A stretch of 11,027 nucleotides of DNA from JAAYYM01 sp964483545 (GTDB taxonomy: Bacteria; Bacillota; Clostridia; Lachnospirales; Lachnospiraceae), in assembly GCA_964483545.1 (NCBI GenBank), contig CAZACC010000074.1:1-11027 (forward strand), written 5' to 3'. Shown piece by piece: positions 1-7,150 of the stretch (the first letter of the stretch is position 1; every line of letters starts with the position of its first letter). The position numbers and the translations under genes were made by a program. The notes under the pieces were generated by a model. That model did not search any database. It was not told the DNA's origin and saw only the letters and a list, made by a program, of their open reading frames with translations.

Positions 1-984
1 GGAAACCATGCACAGGGTGTTGCATATGCAGCAAAGTGTTATGGTGTCAAAGCAGTGATTGTGATGCCTACTACGACACCCCTCATGAAGGTCAATCGTA
101 CAAAGAGCTATGGCGCAGAGGTTATCCTGAAAGGTGATGTCTATGATGAGGCCTGTGCGTATGCACTGGATCTTGCAAAGGAGAAGGAGTATACCTTCAT
201 TCATCCTTTTGATGATCTTGCAGTGGCAACGGGGCAGGGAACGATTGCCATGGAGATCTTCAAAGAGCTGCCGCTGGTAGATTATATTTTGGTTCCGATC
301 GGTGGGGGCGGGCTGGCGACTGGTGTATCTACCCTTGCCAAGCTGATGAATCCGAAGATCAAAGTCATCGGGGTAGAACCAGCAGGAGCAAATTGTATGC
401 AGGTATCCTTGAAAAACGGAAAGGTAACCACCTTGCCAGAGGTGAACACGATTGCTGACGGTACTGCGGTGAAAACACCTGGAACGCTGATATTTCCATA
501 TCTGAAGAAAAGTCTGGATGATATTATCACGGTAGAGGATGAAGAACTAATCGTTGCTTTTCTTGATCTTGTTGAGAATCATAAAATGGTCATTGAGAAT
601 TCAGGGCTGTTGACAATTGCTGCATTAAAGCATATGGATATCAAAGGAAAGAAGATCGTAGCAATCCTAAGCGGTGGAAATATGGATATCATCACGATGT
701 CATCAGTTGTACAGCAGGGGCTGATTATGAGAGACAGAATCTTTACCGTGTCTGTACTGCTGCCTGATAAGCCAGGTGAATTGTCAAGAGTGTCGGGTGT
801 ATTGGCTGAGCAGAACGGGAACGTGATTAAACTGGAGCACAATCAGTTTGTGACTACAAATAGAAGTGCTGCTGTGGAATTAAGAATTACAGTTGAGGCA
901 TTTGGAACAGAGCATAAGAATCAGATTATAGATGCTCTGAATGAACATGGCTTCAGACCCAAGGTAGTCAGAACACAGATTTAG
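1..984 (+). CDS. ilvA: Threonine ammonia-lyase (threonine dehydratase) with C-terminal ACT domain, 5'-truncated by window edge
   Basis: The reading frame is open from base 1 (GNHAQGVAYAAK...) to a TAG at 982-984, so 327 codons are visible and the N-terminus with the PLP-binding lysine lies outside the window. The enzyme deaminates L-threonine to 2-oxobutyrate and ammonia in the cytoplasm, with PLP as cofactor. Visible family signatures are the GNHAQG substrate loop, the glycine-rich phosphate-binding loop GGGGLATG at bases 301-324, and SGGNMD near base 670. From about base 733 a C-terminal ACT domain follows (FTVSVLLPDKPGELSRV). A single ACT domain matches the 'medium form' of the family, about 400 residues, rather than the long biosynthetic form with two regulatory repeats. 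Whether it serves isoleucine synthesis or threonine catabolism cannot be decided here. The internal ATG at 64 is not the start. iorA follows after 32 nt, so co-transcription is plausible. Confidence 0.93.
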   Translation, partial: GNHAQGVAYAAKCYGVKAVIVMPTTTPLMKVNRTKSYGAEVILKGDVYDEACAYALDLAKEKEYTFIHPFDDLAVATGQGTIAMEIFKELPLVDYILVPIGGGGLATGVSTLAKLMNPKIKVIGVEPAGANCMQVSLKNGKVTTLPEVNTIADGTAVKTPGTLIFPYLKKSLDDIITVEDEELIVAFLDLVENHKMVIENSGLLTIAALKHMDIKGKKIVAILSGGNMDIITMSSVVQQGLIMRDRIFTVSVLLPDKPGELSRVSGVLAEQNGNVIKLEHNQFVTTNRSAAVELRITVEAFGTEHKNQIIDALNEHGFRPKVVRTQI

Positions 985-1016
985 GATGAACCATACGAAA
1001 GGAAGTTAATCGTATT

Positions 1017-2858
1017 ATGAGTATGAAATTTTTGATGGGAAATGAGGCTATTGGTCTTGGAGCTTTACATGCAGGTGTGAATCTGGTGGCAGGTTATCCA
1101 GGGACTCCGTCAACGGAAGTCCTGGAAACAGTTGCAAAGTACAGAAAAGAGATCAATCCGGATGTCTATGTAGAATGGTCTATTAATGAGAAAGCAGCTC
1201 TGGAGGTTGCAGCTGGAGCTTCTTATGCTGGAGCACGTACCATGGTAACCATGAAGCAGGTCGGTATGAATGTTGCATCAGATCCGTTGATGTGTCTGGC
1301 ATATATGGGAATCAAAGGCGGCATGGTTCTGGTCGTTGCAGATGATCCTGGCCCTATTTCATCGCAGACAGAACAGGATACAAGGGCGTTTGCCTCTTAT
1401 TGCAAGTTGCCGGTATTTGACCCCACATCTCCAGAGGAAGCCTATGGTATGATCCAGGAGGCTTTTGAGTATTCAGAAAAGTATGAAACCCCCGTATTAT
1501 TCAGACCAACAACACGTGTGTGTCATGGATGCGCATCCATGCATGTTGAGGATCGGATCAGGATCCATCAGCCAGAGGGATTCATCAAGGATAGCTCCAA
1601 ATGGGTTATCTTCCCAAGAACAGCTTACCAGAACCATTTGAAAATCGTAAGCAGAAATCCTGAAATTGGAGAGGATTTTTCAAGGAATCATTATAATCAA
1701 TTATCAGGCACAGGGAAAAAAGGAATAGCCGTTGGGGGAATCAGCTACATATACGCTATGGAGACCCTTAGTCAGGAAGCTGAAATGCCATGCAGAATGA
1801 TGAAAGTGGCCACTCCATATCCGTTTCCAGAGAGTCTGGCACTTGAATTCCTAGACGGATTAGATGAAGTATTATGTCTGGAAGAATTAGATCCTGTTAT
1901 TGAACGGGAACTAATCTATCTGTGTGGTAAACACCACTTAAATGTAGAAATTAAAGGGAAACAGACAGGTCATACTGCTTCAGCAGGTGAGAATACCGTA
2001 GAGAGTGTGAAAAAGGATATACAGAACTTTCTCGGAAAAGGAATTTTAAAGACATTAGATGATACAAACAACAATGTAGTGGAACTTCCGCAGCTGCCAG
2101 TAAGACCGCCAGTATTGTGTGCAGGATGTCCTCACAGAGCATCTTTTTATGCAGTGAAACAGGCTATGAAGGGCAAAAAGGCTGTTTTTTCTGGAGATAT
2201 TGGCTGCTATACACTGGGAAATGCAGCTCCGCTTGATATGGTGGATACATGTCTGTGTATGGGAGCAGGGATTACAATGGCACAAGGCTTGCATAGGGTA
2301 GAATCTGATGCGGTCAATTTTGCGTTCATTGGTGATTCTACTTTCTTTGCATCAGGAATAACGGGAATCGTCAATGCAGTTTATAACGAAACAGACATTA
2401 TTTTGATCATTCTAGATAATGCAACGACAGCTATGACTGGGCATCAGGTACATCCAGGTACAGGAAAGACCATGATGGGTAACATTGTGGACAAGGTCAG
2501 TATTAAAAAAATATTAGAGGCCATCGGTATACAGTCAATTGAAACAGTGAATCCACTCGAATTAGGTCAGGCAATTGCAGCTGTGGAATCAGCTGCTTCC
2601 AAAAAGGGCGTTAAGGCAATTATTTTTCAATCGCCCTGTATAGCGTTAATCAAACCGTCACAAAAGATGCAGGTGGATGCAGACAGATGTATTCATTGTA
2701 AAAAGTGTATCAAGGAATTAGGCTGCCCAGCGATTATAAAAAGTGATGATGGTGGAGCTAAAATTGATCCTTTATTATGTTATGGATGTGGCCTATGTAC
2801 TTATGTATGTCCTGTAAATGCGATTTCAGCAAAGACAGGAGGTGCCAGACATGAATAA
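1017..2858 (+). CDS. iorA: Indolepyruvate:ferredoxin oxidoreductase, alpha subunit (IorA)
   Basis: This 613-residue protein is the catalytic subunit that oxidatively decarboxylates aryl-2-oxoacids (indolepyruvate, phenylpyruvate) to aryl-acetyl-CoA, reducing ferredoxin. The N-terminal pyrimidine/TPP half starts with GNEAIGLGALHAGV and GYPGTPSTE (about residues 8-36). A second TPP-binding part contains CAGCPHRASFY, GDIGCYTLG and the family's variant metal/TPP motif IGDSTFFASG (GDS at 439-441). The C-terminus carries two ferredoxin-type 4Fe-4S motifs: Cys558, 561, 564, 570 followed by Pro, and Cys588, 591, 594, 598 followed by Pro. The length fits IorA. The start at 1017 is preceded by AGGAAG near 1000-1005; a second ATG at 1023 is possible. 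The stop codon overlaps the start of iorB, as expected for subunits made together. The enzyme is oxygen-sensitive in known cases, which fits an anaerobe. Confidence 0.95.
   Translation: MSMKFLMGNEAIGLGALHAGVNLVAGYPGTPSTEVLETVAKYRKEINPDVYVEWSINEKAALEVAAGASYAGARTMVTMKQVGMNVASDPLMCLAYMGIKGGMVLVVADDPGPISSQTEQDTRAFASYCKLPVFDPTSPEEAYGMIQEAFEYSEKYETPVLFRPTTRVCHGCASMHVEDRIRIHQPEGFIKDSSKWVIFPRTAYQNHLKIVSRNPEIGEDFSRNHYNQLSGTGKKGIAVGGISYIYAMETLSQEAEMPCRMMKVATPYPFPESLALEFLDGLDEVLCLEELDPVIERELIYLCGKHHLNVEIKGKQTGHTASAGENTVESVKKDIQNFLGKGILKTLDDTNNNVVELPQLPVRPPVLCAGCPHRASFYAVKQAMKGKKAVFSGDIGCYTLGNAAPLDMVDTCLCMGAGITMAQGLHRVESDAVNFAFIGDSTFFASGITGIVNAVYNETDIILIILDNATTAMTGHQVHPGTGKTMMGNIVDKVSIKKILEAIGIQSIETVNPLELGQAIAAVESAASKKGVKAIIFQSPCIALIKPSQKMQVDADRCIHCKKCIKELGCPAIIKSDDGGAKIDPLLCYGCGLCTYVCPVNAISAKTGGARHE
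2837..2843 (+). promoter_or_regulatory. Ribosome binding site fixing the iorB start
   Basis: AGGAGGT lies inside the last codons of iorA, 7 nt before the ATG at 2851. It supports MNKSILLSG as the true N-terminus of IorB and rejects the longer in-frame opening at 2818, which has no such site and lies inside the iron-sulfur coding part of iorA. Confidence 0.85.
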
Positions 2859-3432
2859 AAGTATATTATTGAGTGGAGTAGGTGGACAGGGAACGGTACT
2901 GGCATCTAGACTGATTGCAGCAGCAGCTATGGACAGAGATGAGCAGGCAAGGACGGCAGAGACAATCGGTATGTCTCAGCGTGGAGGTTGTGTTGTGAGT
3001 CATGTCAGGATTGGACAGGATATTTATTCATCACTGATTCCGCTCGGTAAGGCAGATATGATTATAGGGTTTGAAGCAGGAGAGGCTGTGCGTGTTTTTC
3101 CATATTTAAAAAATGGAGGAACCGTGGTCGTAAATAAAAGTATCATAGCACCTGTAACGGCATCTCTAAGTGATTTTCAGTATCTTGCAGAGAATATGAT
3201 TGCCTATCTGAGGGAACATGCAGGAAAGGTCATCGTAGTTGACGGAGAGGCCATTGCAGAAAAATGCGGATCCAGCAAAGTGCTCAACATGGCATTGTTG
3301 GGAGCAGCAATCGCATCTGGAGAACTCGGAATCTCTATGGAAGAAATGGAGATGGCGACACAGGCAAAAGTGAAGCCAGCATTCTTTGAAATGAACAGGA
3401 AAGCACTTGCATTGGGCGCAGAATTGGCCTAG
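2851..3432 (+). CDS. iorB: Indolepyruvate:ferredoxin oxidoreductase, beta subunit (IorB)
   Basis: This 193-residue protein is the partner of IorA and belongs to the pyruvate/oxoisovalerate ferredoxin oxidoreductase gamma-domain family, which completes the active site and binds CoA. The N-terminal glycine-rich stretch LSGVGGQGTVLASR (residues 7-20) and the segment ETIGMSQRGGCVVSHVRIG (about 38-56) are the family hallmarks. A conserved IGFEAGEAVR segment follows. The start at 2851 is chosen because of AGGAGGT 7 nt upstream and because the N-terminus then aligns with the family. The first 8 nt overlap the end of iorA, implying translational coupling and a 1:1 heteromer. The length is typical. 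A 45-nt gap with no clear terminator separates it from paaK. Confidence 0.95.
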   Translation: MNKSILLSGVGGQGTVLASRLIAAAAMDRDEQARTAETIGMSQRGGCVVSHVRIGQDIYSSLIPLGKADMIIGFEAGEAVRVFPYLKNGGTVVVNKSIIAPVTASLSDFQYLAENMIAYLREHAGKVIVVDGEAIAEKCGSSKVLNMALLGAAIASGELGISMEEMEMATQAKVKPAFFEMNRKALALGAELA

Positions 3433-3477
3433 AAGCGATCCGAAGGATGGACGTAAAAAATAGAGAGGAAAAACACT

Positions 3478-4710
3478 ATGCAAATGACACAGACTCAGCT
3501 TGATATGTTGAAAGTACAGCTTGAAAGGCTTATGAAGCACAGCGCATTCTATCAAGAGAAATTTAAGGGAATCGATGTTGCAGGCATCAAAACACAGGAG
3601 GACTTTGAAACGCTTCCTTTTACATGGAAAGGTGATTTGAGAGAAGCATATCCGCTCGGATTAATTGCGGTACCAGAAAAGGAGATTGTCAGGATTCATT
3701 CCTCATCAGGTACAACAGGAACGCCCGTGATCATTCCTTATACAAAAAAGGACGTAGATGACTGGGCTACGATGTTTGCACGCTCTTATGAGATGGCAGG
3801 AATTACGGATATGGATCGTATTCAGATCACACCAGGCTATGGACTGTGGACAGCAGGTATCGGTTTCCAGAATGGTGCAGAAAAGCTTGGTGCTATGGTG
3901 ATTCCGATGGGTCCTGGAAATACAGATAAACAGCTACGTATGATGATGGATTTGAAATCGACTGTATTATGTGCGACTTCTTCTTATGCATTGCTATTAG
4001 CAGAGGAAATCGCAAAGCGTGGAATTGGAAAACAGATTCATCTGAAAAAGGGTGTTATTGGCTCAGAACGCTGGGGTGATAAGATGCGAAAGAGAATCGC
4101 CAAAGAACTGGGTGTTTCATTGTATGATATCTATGGATTGACAGAAATTTATGGACCAGGCATTGCGATTAACTGTGAGCATAGTACCGCGATGCATTAC
4201 TGGGATGATTTTGTATACATTGAGATATTGGATCCGAAGACAGGTGTCCCAGTAAAGGACGGAGAAATAGGCGAGATAGTCATTACAACACTCGTAAAGG
4301 AAGGTGCGCCGTTAATCAGATATCGTACACACGATTTATCCAGATTTGTACTCGGCGAATGTCCGTGCGGTTCCAAGTATCCAAGACTGGATACATTGGT
4401 CGGCCGTACAGATGATATGGTCAAGGTAAAAGGCTGCAATATCTTTCCTAGTCAGGTGGAGGATGTCATTAAGGATGTAGATGGTGCATCCAGTGAGTAT
4501 CAGATTATGATAGACCATATCGAAGGCAAGGATATACTGACACTGTTTATAGAGGTGAAGAAGGGCGCTAGCAAGCTAGATGTAGCACACGAACTGGGAA
4601 GCCTGTTCAAGATCAAGATTGGCATGACACCACTTGTAAAGCCTGTTAATATCGGTGAGTTACCAAGAAGCGAGAAAAAATCAACTAGAGTGTTTGATAA
4701 TCGATATTAA
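3478..4710 (+). CDS. paaK: Phenylacetate-CoA ligase family enzyme (AMP-forming arylacetate-CoA ligase)
   Basis: This 410-residue member of the adenylate-forming superfamily activates an aryl or acyl carboxylate with ATP to an acyl-adenylate and transfers it to CoA. The P-loop-like motif SSSGTTGTP is at residues 75-83, YGLTEIYGPG begins at 219, and the C-terminal hinge region GRTDDMVKVKG is at about 309-319, followed by NIFPSQVEDVI. The C-terminus KSTRVFDNRY is typical of PaaK. It is slightly shorter than the aerobic-pathway PaaK of Proteobacteria (about 430). None of the aerobic paa epoxidase genes is nearby. The neighbour is iorAB, so the likely substrates are indoleacetate, phenylacetate or 4-hydroxyphenylacetate. 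That is inference from context. The ATG at 3478 follows GAGAGGA by about 8 nt; an alternative ATG sits two codons later. In some genomes this family is annotated only as 'AMP-binding protein', and the exact substrate is unproven. Confidence 0.9.
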   Translation: MQMTQTQLDMLKVQLERLMKHSAFYQEKFKGIDVAGIKTQEDFETLPFTWKGDLREAYPLGLIAVPEKEIVRIHSSSGTTGTPVIIPYTKKDVDDWATMFARSYEMAGITDMDRIQITPGYGLWTAGIGFQNGAEKLGAMVIPMGPGNTDKQLRMMMDLKSTVLCATSSYALLLAEEIAKRGIGKQIHLKKGVIGSERWGDKMRKRIAKELGVSLYDIYGLTEIYGPGIAINCEHSTAMHYWDDFVYIEILDPKTGVPVKDGEIGEIVITTLVKEGAPLIRYRTHDLSRFVLGECPCGSKYPRLDTLVGRTDDMVKVKGCNIFPSQVEDVIKDVDGASSEYQIMIDHIEGKDILTLFIEVKKGASKLDVAHELGSLFKIKIGMTPLVKPVNIGELPRSEKKSTRVFDNRY

Positions 4711-4726
4711 TTGAAAAGGGGCGCTT

Positions 4727-5050
4727 ATGGAAAAAATCGTAGAGCAGGGGTTGTTGTTTGATTTTTACGGAGAACTGTTGACGGATCATCAGAAAAAGAT
4801 ATATGAAGAGGCAGTCAGTGAGGATCTTTCTTTGAGCGAGCTGGCAGAGGAGTATGGAATCAGCAGACAGGGTGTTCACGATTTGATCAGACGATGCGAT
4901 AAGATTATGATGGGTTATGAAGATAAGCTGCATCTGATTGATAAGTTTCAAAGAACAAAGGAAGCTGTCGGAGAAATATATCTCATTGCAGATAGAGACG
5001 GACAAGAAACAATCAAAGAGTTGTCCAGAAAGATTCTAGATGAACTATAA
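4727..5050 (+). CDS. ylxM: SRP-associated DNA-binding-like protein YlxM (UPF0122)
   Basis: This 107-residue protein has the YlxM/p13 fold: a sigma-factor-region-4-like helix-turn-helix. The motif LSLSELAEEYGISRQGVHDL (about residues 36-55) is a clear HTH, and the C-terminal half is charged and helical. The N-terminus MEKIVEQGLLFDFYGELLTDHQ is the usual family opening. In Firmicutes the gene is almost always directly upstream of ffh, as here (13-nt gap). In streptococci the homologue has been linked to SRP function and GTPase modulation; a direct DNA target is not established. AAGGGG at 4716-4721 is 5 nt before the ATG. The upstream gene is paaK after 16 nt, instead of the ftsY seen in Bacillus. 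Confidence 0.93.
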   Translation: MEKIVEQGLLFDFYGELLTDHQKKIYEEAVSEDLSLSELAEEYGISRQGVHDLIRRCDKIMMGYEDKLHLIDKFQRTKEAVGEIYLIADRDGQETIKELSRKILDEL

Positions 5051-5063
5051 GGAGTAATAATCA

Positions 5064-6434
5064 ATGGCATTTGAGAGCTTAACAGAAAAACTGCAGAATG
5101 TATTTAAAAACCTGAGAAGTAAGGGCAGACTGACAGAGGCAGATGTAAAGACCGCATTGAAGGAAGTCAAAATGGCACTTCTAGAGGCAGATGTTAATTT
5201 TAAAGTTGTGAAGCAGTTTATAAAATCCGTAGAGGAACGTGCTGTTGGGCAGGATGTCATGAATGGACTCAATCCAGGTCAGATGGTAATCAAGATTGTA
5301 AATGAGGAAATGACATCTCTGATGGGATCTGAGACGACGGAAATCAAATTGCAGCCAGGACAGGACAAGACTGTGATTATGATGTGTGGACTACAGGGAG
5401 CAGGAAAGACTACAACGACAGCAAAGATCGCAGGAAAGCTCAAACAGAAAGGAAAAAAATGTCTGTTAGTTGCTTGCGATGTATATCGTCCAGCGGCAAT
5501 CAAACAGCTGCAGATCAACGGAGAAAAGCAAGAAGTAGATGTATTTTCCATGGGAGAAAATCAAAAGCCTGTGGATATAGTAAAGGCTGCAATTGCACAT
5601 GCAGATAAAAATGGACATCAGATCATCATTCTGGATACAGCTGGACGTCTGCAGATTGATGAAGAGATGATGGCTGAGCTGCAGAATATCAAATCAAATG
5701 TTAAGGTACATCAGACGTTGCTCGTAGTAGATGCCATGACTGGACAGGATGCAGTCAATGTTGCGAAAGACTTTGATGAGAAGGTCGGTGTTGATGGTAT
5801 TGTTTTATCTAAGATGGATGGCGATGCCAGAGGCGGAGCGGCGCTTTCAGTCAAAGCCGTAACAGGAAAACCAATCCTATATGTTGGTATGGGAGAAAAG
5901 CTGTCTGATTTAGAGCAGTTTTATCCAGACAGAATGGCCAACAGAATCCTCGGTATGGGAGATGTCCTGACCCTGATCGAAAAGGTTCAGGAAAATATGG
6001 GCGACATAGATGAAGACAAAGAAAAACAAATGGCGCAGAAGCTCAAGAAGGGCAAATTTGACTTTGAAGACTATCTGGAGAGCATGACTCAGATGAAAAA
6101 GATGGGCGGCATGTCAAGTGTGCTTGGTATGATGGGCGGCATGGGTGGCTTAGGCGGAAAAGGAATCAACTCAACTGACTTGGAATCAATGGTTGATGAT
6201 CAGAAAATGGCACGTACAGAGGCAATCGTATTATCTATGACCAAGAAAGAACGGCAGAATCCTGATATCCTGAATCCAAGCAGAAAACATAGGATTGCAA
6301 AGGGAGCTGGTGTTGATATCGCTGAGGTGAACAGATTGGTCAAGCAGTTCGAACAATCCAAAAAAATGATGAAGCAGATGCCAAGTCTTATGGGAAGCAT
6401 GGGGAAGAAAGGGCGATTTAAACTGCCGTTCTAG
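5064..6434 (+). CDS. ffh: Signal recognition particle GTPase Ffh (SRP54)
   Basis: This 456-residue protein binds SRP RNA and the signal peptides of nascent membrane and secreted proteins, and docks with FtsY at the membrane. The N domain (about 1-90) opens with MAFESLTEKLQNVFKNLRSKG. The G domain has the P-loop GLQGAGKTT (109-117), DVYRPAAIKQLQ, DTAGR (191-195) and KMDGDARGG (250-258). The M domain is methionine- and glycine-rich around 345-370 (MTQMKKMGGMSSVLGMMGG) and ends in a basic RNA-binding helix with RIAKGAG (410-416) and QSKKMMKQM. The usual GSG of the RNA-binding loop reads GAG here. The length is normal. The site AAGGAG (5049-5054) overlaps the ylxM stop codon and lies 9 nt before the ATG, so translation of the two genes is probably coupled. 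Confidence 0.98.
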   Translation: MAFESLTEKLQNVFKNLRSKGRLTEADVKTALKEVKMALLEADVNFKVVKQFIKSVEERAVGQDVMNGLNPGQMVIKIVNEEMTSLMGSETTEIKLQPGQDKTVIMMCGLQGAGKTTTTAKIAGKLKQKGKKCLLVACDVYRPAAIKQLQINGEKQEVDVFSMGENQKPVDIVKAAIAHADKNGHQIIILDTAGRLQIDEEMMAELQNIKSNVKVHQTLLVVDAMTGQDAVNVAKDFDEKVGVDGIVLSKMDGDARGGAALSVKAVTGKPILYVGMGEKLSDLEQFYPDRMANRILGMGDVLTLIEKVQENMGDIDEDKEKQMAQKLKKGKFDFEDYLESMTQMKKMGGMSSVLGMMGGMGGLGGKGINSTDLESMVDDQKMARTEAIVLSMTKKERQNPDILNPSRKHRIAKGAGVDIAEVNRLVKQFEQSKKMMKQMPSLMGSMGKKGRFKLPF

Positions 6435-6460
6435 AAACTGCTGTTGTGCCAAATGTTTCG

Positions 6461-6484
6461 GTGTCAAGAAAAAAGACTTGACAC
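6461..6484. repeat. Perfect 8-bp inverted repeat overlapping the rpsP promoter -35
   Basis: GTGTCAAG at 6461-6468 and CTTGACAC at 6477-6484 are exact reverse complements separated by an A-rich 8-nt spacer. The right arm contains the -35 hexamer TTGACA. It could be an operator for a dimeric regulator or a weak hairpin at the end of the ffh transcript. No T-run follows, so a standard intrinsic terminator is unlikely. Function is not shown by the sequence alone. Confidence 0.6.
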
Positions 6485-6506
6485 AGTAATGAGTATCATG
6501 TATGAT
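6478..6506 (+). promoter_or_regulatory. Sigma-A-type promoter for rpsP-khpA-rimM-trmD
   Basis: TTGACA (6478-6483) is a perfect -35 hexamer. It is followed by exactly 17 bp and TATGAT (6501-6506), a 5/6 match to the -10. The predicted transcription start is near 6513, giving a leader of about 30 nt before the rpsP ATG. This is the strongest promoter match in the window and fits the high expression expected of ribosomal protein S16. Confidence 0.8.
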
Positions 6507-6530
6507 AAAAAAAGTTTAAAACAAAATATC

Positions 6531-6535
6531 GGAGG
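6531..6535 (+). promoter_or_regulatory. Ribosome binding site fixing the rpsP start
   Basis: GGAGG is 8 nt before the ATG at 6544. The in-frame GTG at 6535 overlaps this site, so it cannot serve as the start. Confidence 0.85.
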
Positions 6536-6543
6536 TGAAAGAC

Positions 6544-6789
6544 ATGGCAGTTAAGATTAGATTAAGAAGAATGGGACAGAAGAAGGCTCCTTTTTATAGA
6601 ATCGTCGTTGCAGATTCACGTTCTCCCAGAGACGGAAGATGTATCGAGGAGATAGGAACTTATGATCCGAATACAGACCCAAGCACATTCAAGATAGATG
6701 AGGAGAAGGCTAAAAAGTGGCTTGCAACAGGTGCTCAGCCTACAGAAGTAGTCGGAAAGCTCTTCAAGATCGCAGGTATTGAAAAATAA
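6544..6789 (+). CDS. rpsP: Small ribosomal subunit protein bS16
   Basis: This 81-residue protein opens with the universal MAVKIRLRRMGQKKAPFYRI and contains the conserved segments ADSRSPRDGR and EEIGTYDP. bS16 binds 16S rRNA in the 30S body and is needed for assembly of the lower part of the subunit. The start is set at ATG 6544, because it gives the family N-terminus and is 8 nt from GGAGG. The gene heads the ribosomal/tRNA-maturation operon under its own promoter. khpA follows after 21 nt. Confidence 0.98.
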   Translation: MAVKIRLRRMGQKKAPFYRIVVADSRSPRDGRCIEEIGTYDPNTDPSTFKIDEEKAKKWLATGAQPTEVVGKLFKIAGIEK

Positions 6790-6810
6790 TCAGACTACGG
6801 AGGTGGATGT

Positions 6811-7041
6811 ATGAAAGAGCTGGTTGAAGTAATCGCAAAATCTCTTGTAGAAAATCCGGATGAAGTAGTTGTGACGCAGACTGAGAACGATAAAACAATC
6901 GTGATCGAATTGCGTGTTGCACAGTCAGACATGGGTAAGGTAATCGGCAAGCAGGGACGTATTGCCAAGGCTATCCGTTCCGTTGTCAAGGCGGCATCCG
7001 CTAAGGAAAACAAGAAAGTAGTAGTAGATATTGTTCAGTAA
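6811..7041 (+). CDS. khpA: KH-domain RNA-binding protein KhpA (YlqC)
   Basis: This 76-residue protein is essentially one type II KH domain. The RNA-binding GxxG loop is GKQG at residues 46-49, inside MGKVIGKQGRIAKAIRSVV. In other Firmicutes KhpA forms a dimer with KhpB (Jag/EloR), binds RNA and influences cell elongation and division; that is family knowledge and not visible here. GGAGG at 6799-6803 lies 7 nt before the ATG. The position between rpsP and rimM is the conserved one. The C-terminus KKVVVDIVQ is typical of the family. Confidence 0.95.
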   Translation: MKELVEVIAKSLVENPDEVVVTQTENDKTIVIELRVAQSDMGKVIGKQGRIAKAIRSVVKAASAKENKKVVVDIVQ

Positions 7042-7082
7042 TTGATGCGAGAGCATATTAGATGGACAATCTAGAATAGGTT

Positions 7083-7126
7083 TATGAGCGACTCAGGGAC
7101 ACAATGGTTTCTGAGTCGTTATCATA
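7083..7126 (+). ncRNA. Long hairpin in the khpA-rimM spacer (possible cis-regulatory RNA)
   Basis: CGACTCAG (7089-7096) pairs perfectly with CTGAGTCG (7111-7118). Outside it, G7088 can wobble with T7119, and TATGA (7083-7087) pairs with TCATA (7122-7126) across a 2-nt bulge. Inside the loop, GGAC (7097-7100) can pair with GTTT (7107-7110). No T-run follows; instead AGGGG and the rimM ribosome binding site come about 20 nt later. It therefore looks like an RNA element in the rimM leader or an mRNA processing site rather than a terminator. No known family is recognised. Confidence 0.5.
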
Positions 7127-7144
7127 AGGGGAAACAAAATTGAT

Positions 7145-7150
7145 AGGGGG
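7145..7150 (+). promoter_or_regulatory. Ribosome binding site that decides the rimM start
   Basis: AGGGGG ends directly at the first in-frame ATG (7151), leaving no spacer for it, but is 6 nt before the second ATG (7157). The second ATG is therefore the likely start. Confidence 0.7.

Noticed and set aside
1951..2294. Antisense open frames within iorA, and similar minus-strand frames elsewhere
   Set aside because: They overlap strongly conserved genes, have Cys/His/Phe-rich low-quality translations, no ribosome binding sites and no family similarity.
2818..2850. Longer IorB opening at 2818
   Set aside because: It lies in the iron-sulfur coding end of iorA and lacks a ribosome binding site; ATG 2851 has AGGAGGT 7 nt upstream and gives the family N-terminus.
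3433..3477. Small hairpin ATCC-GAA-GGAT in the iorB-paaK gap as a terminator
   Set aside because: Only 4 bp of stem and no T-run; probably chance.
6439..6467. Divergent minus-strand promoter using the left arm of the inverted repeat as a -35
   Set aside because: The left arm reads TTGACA on the minus strand, but the position 17 bp away (6439-6444) reads ACAGCA, not a -10, and no minus-strand gene is present.
7042..7077. Possible promoter for rimM (TTGATG at 7042-7047 and GACAAT at 7065-7070 or TAGAAT at 7072-7077)
   Set aside because: TTGATG is 17 bp from the poor GACAAT, and TAGAAT, the better -10, is 24 bp away; no convincing pair.
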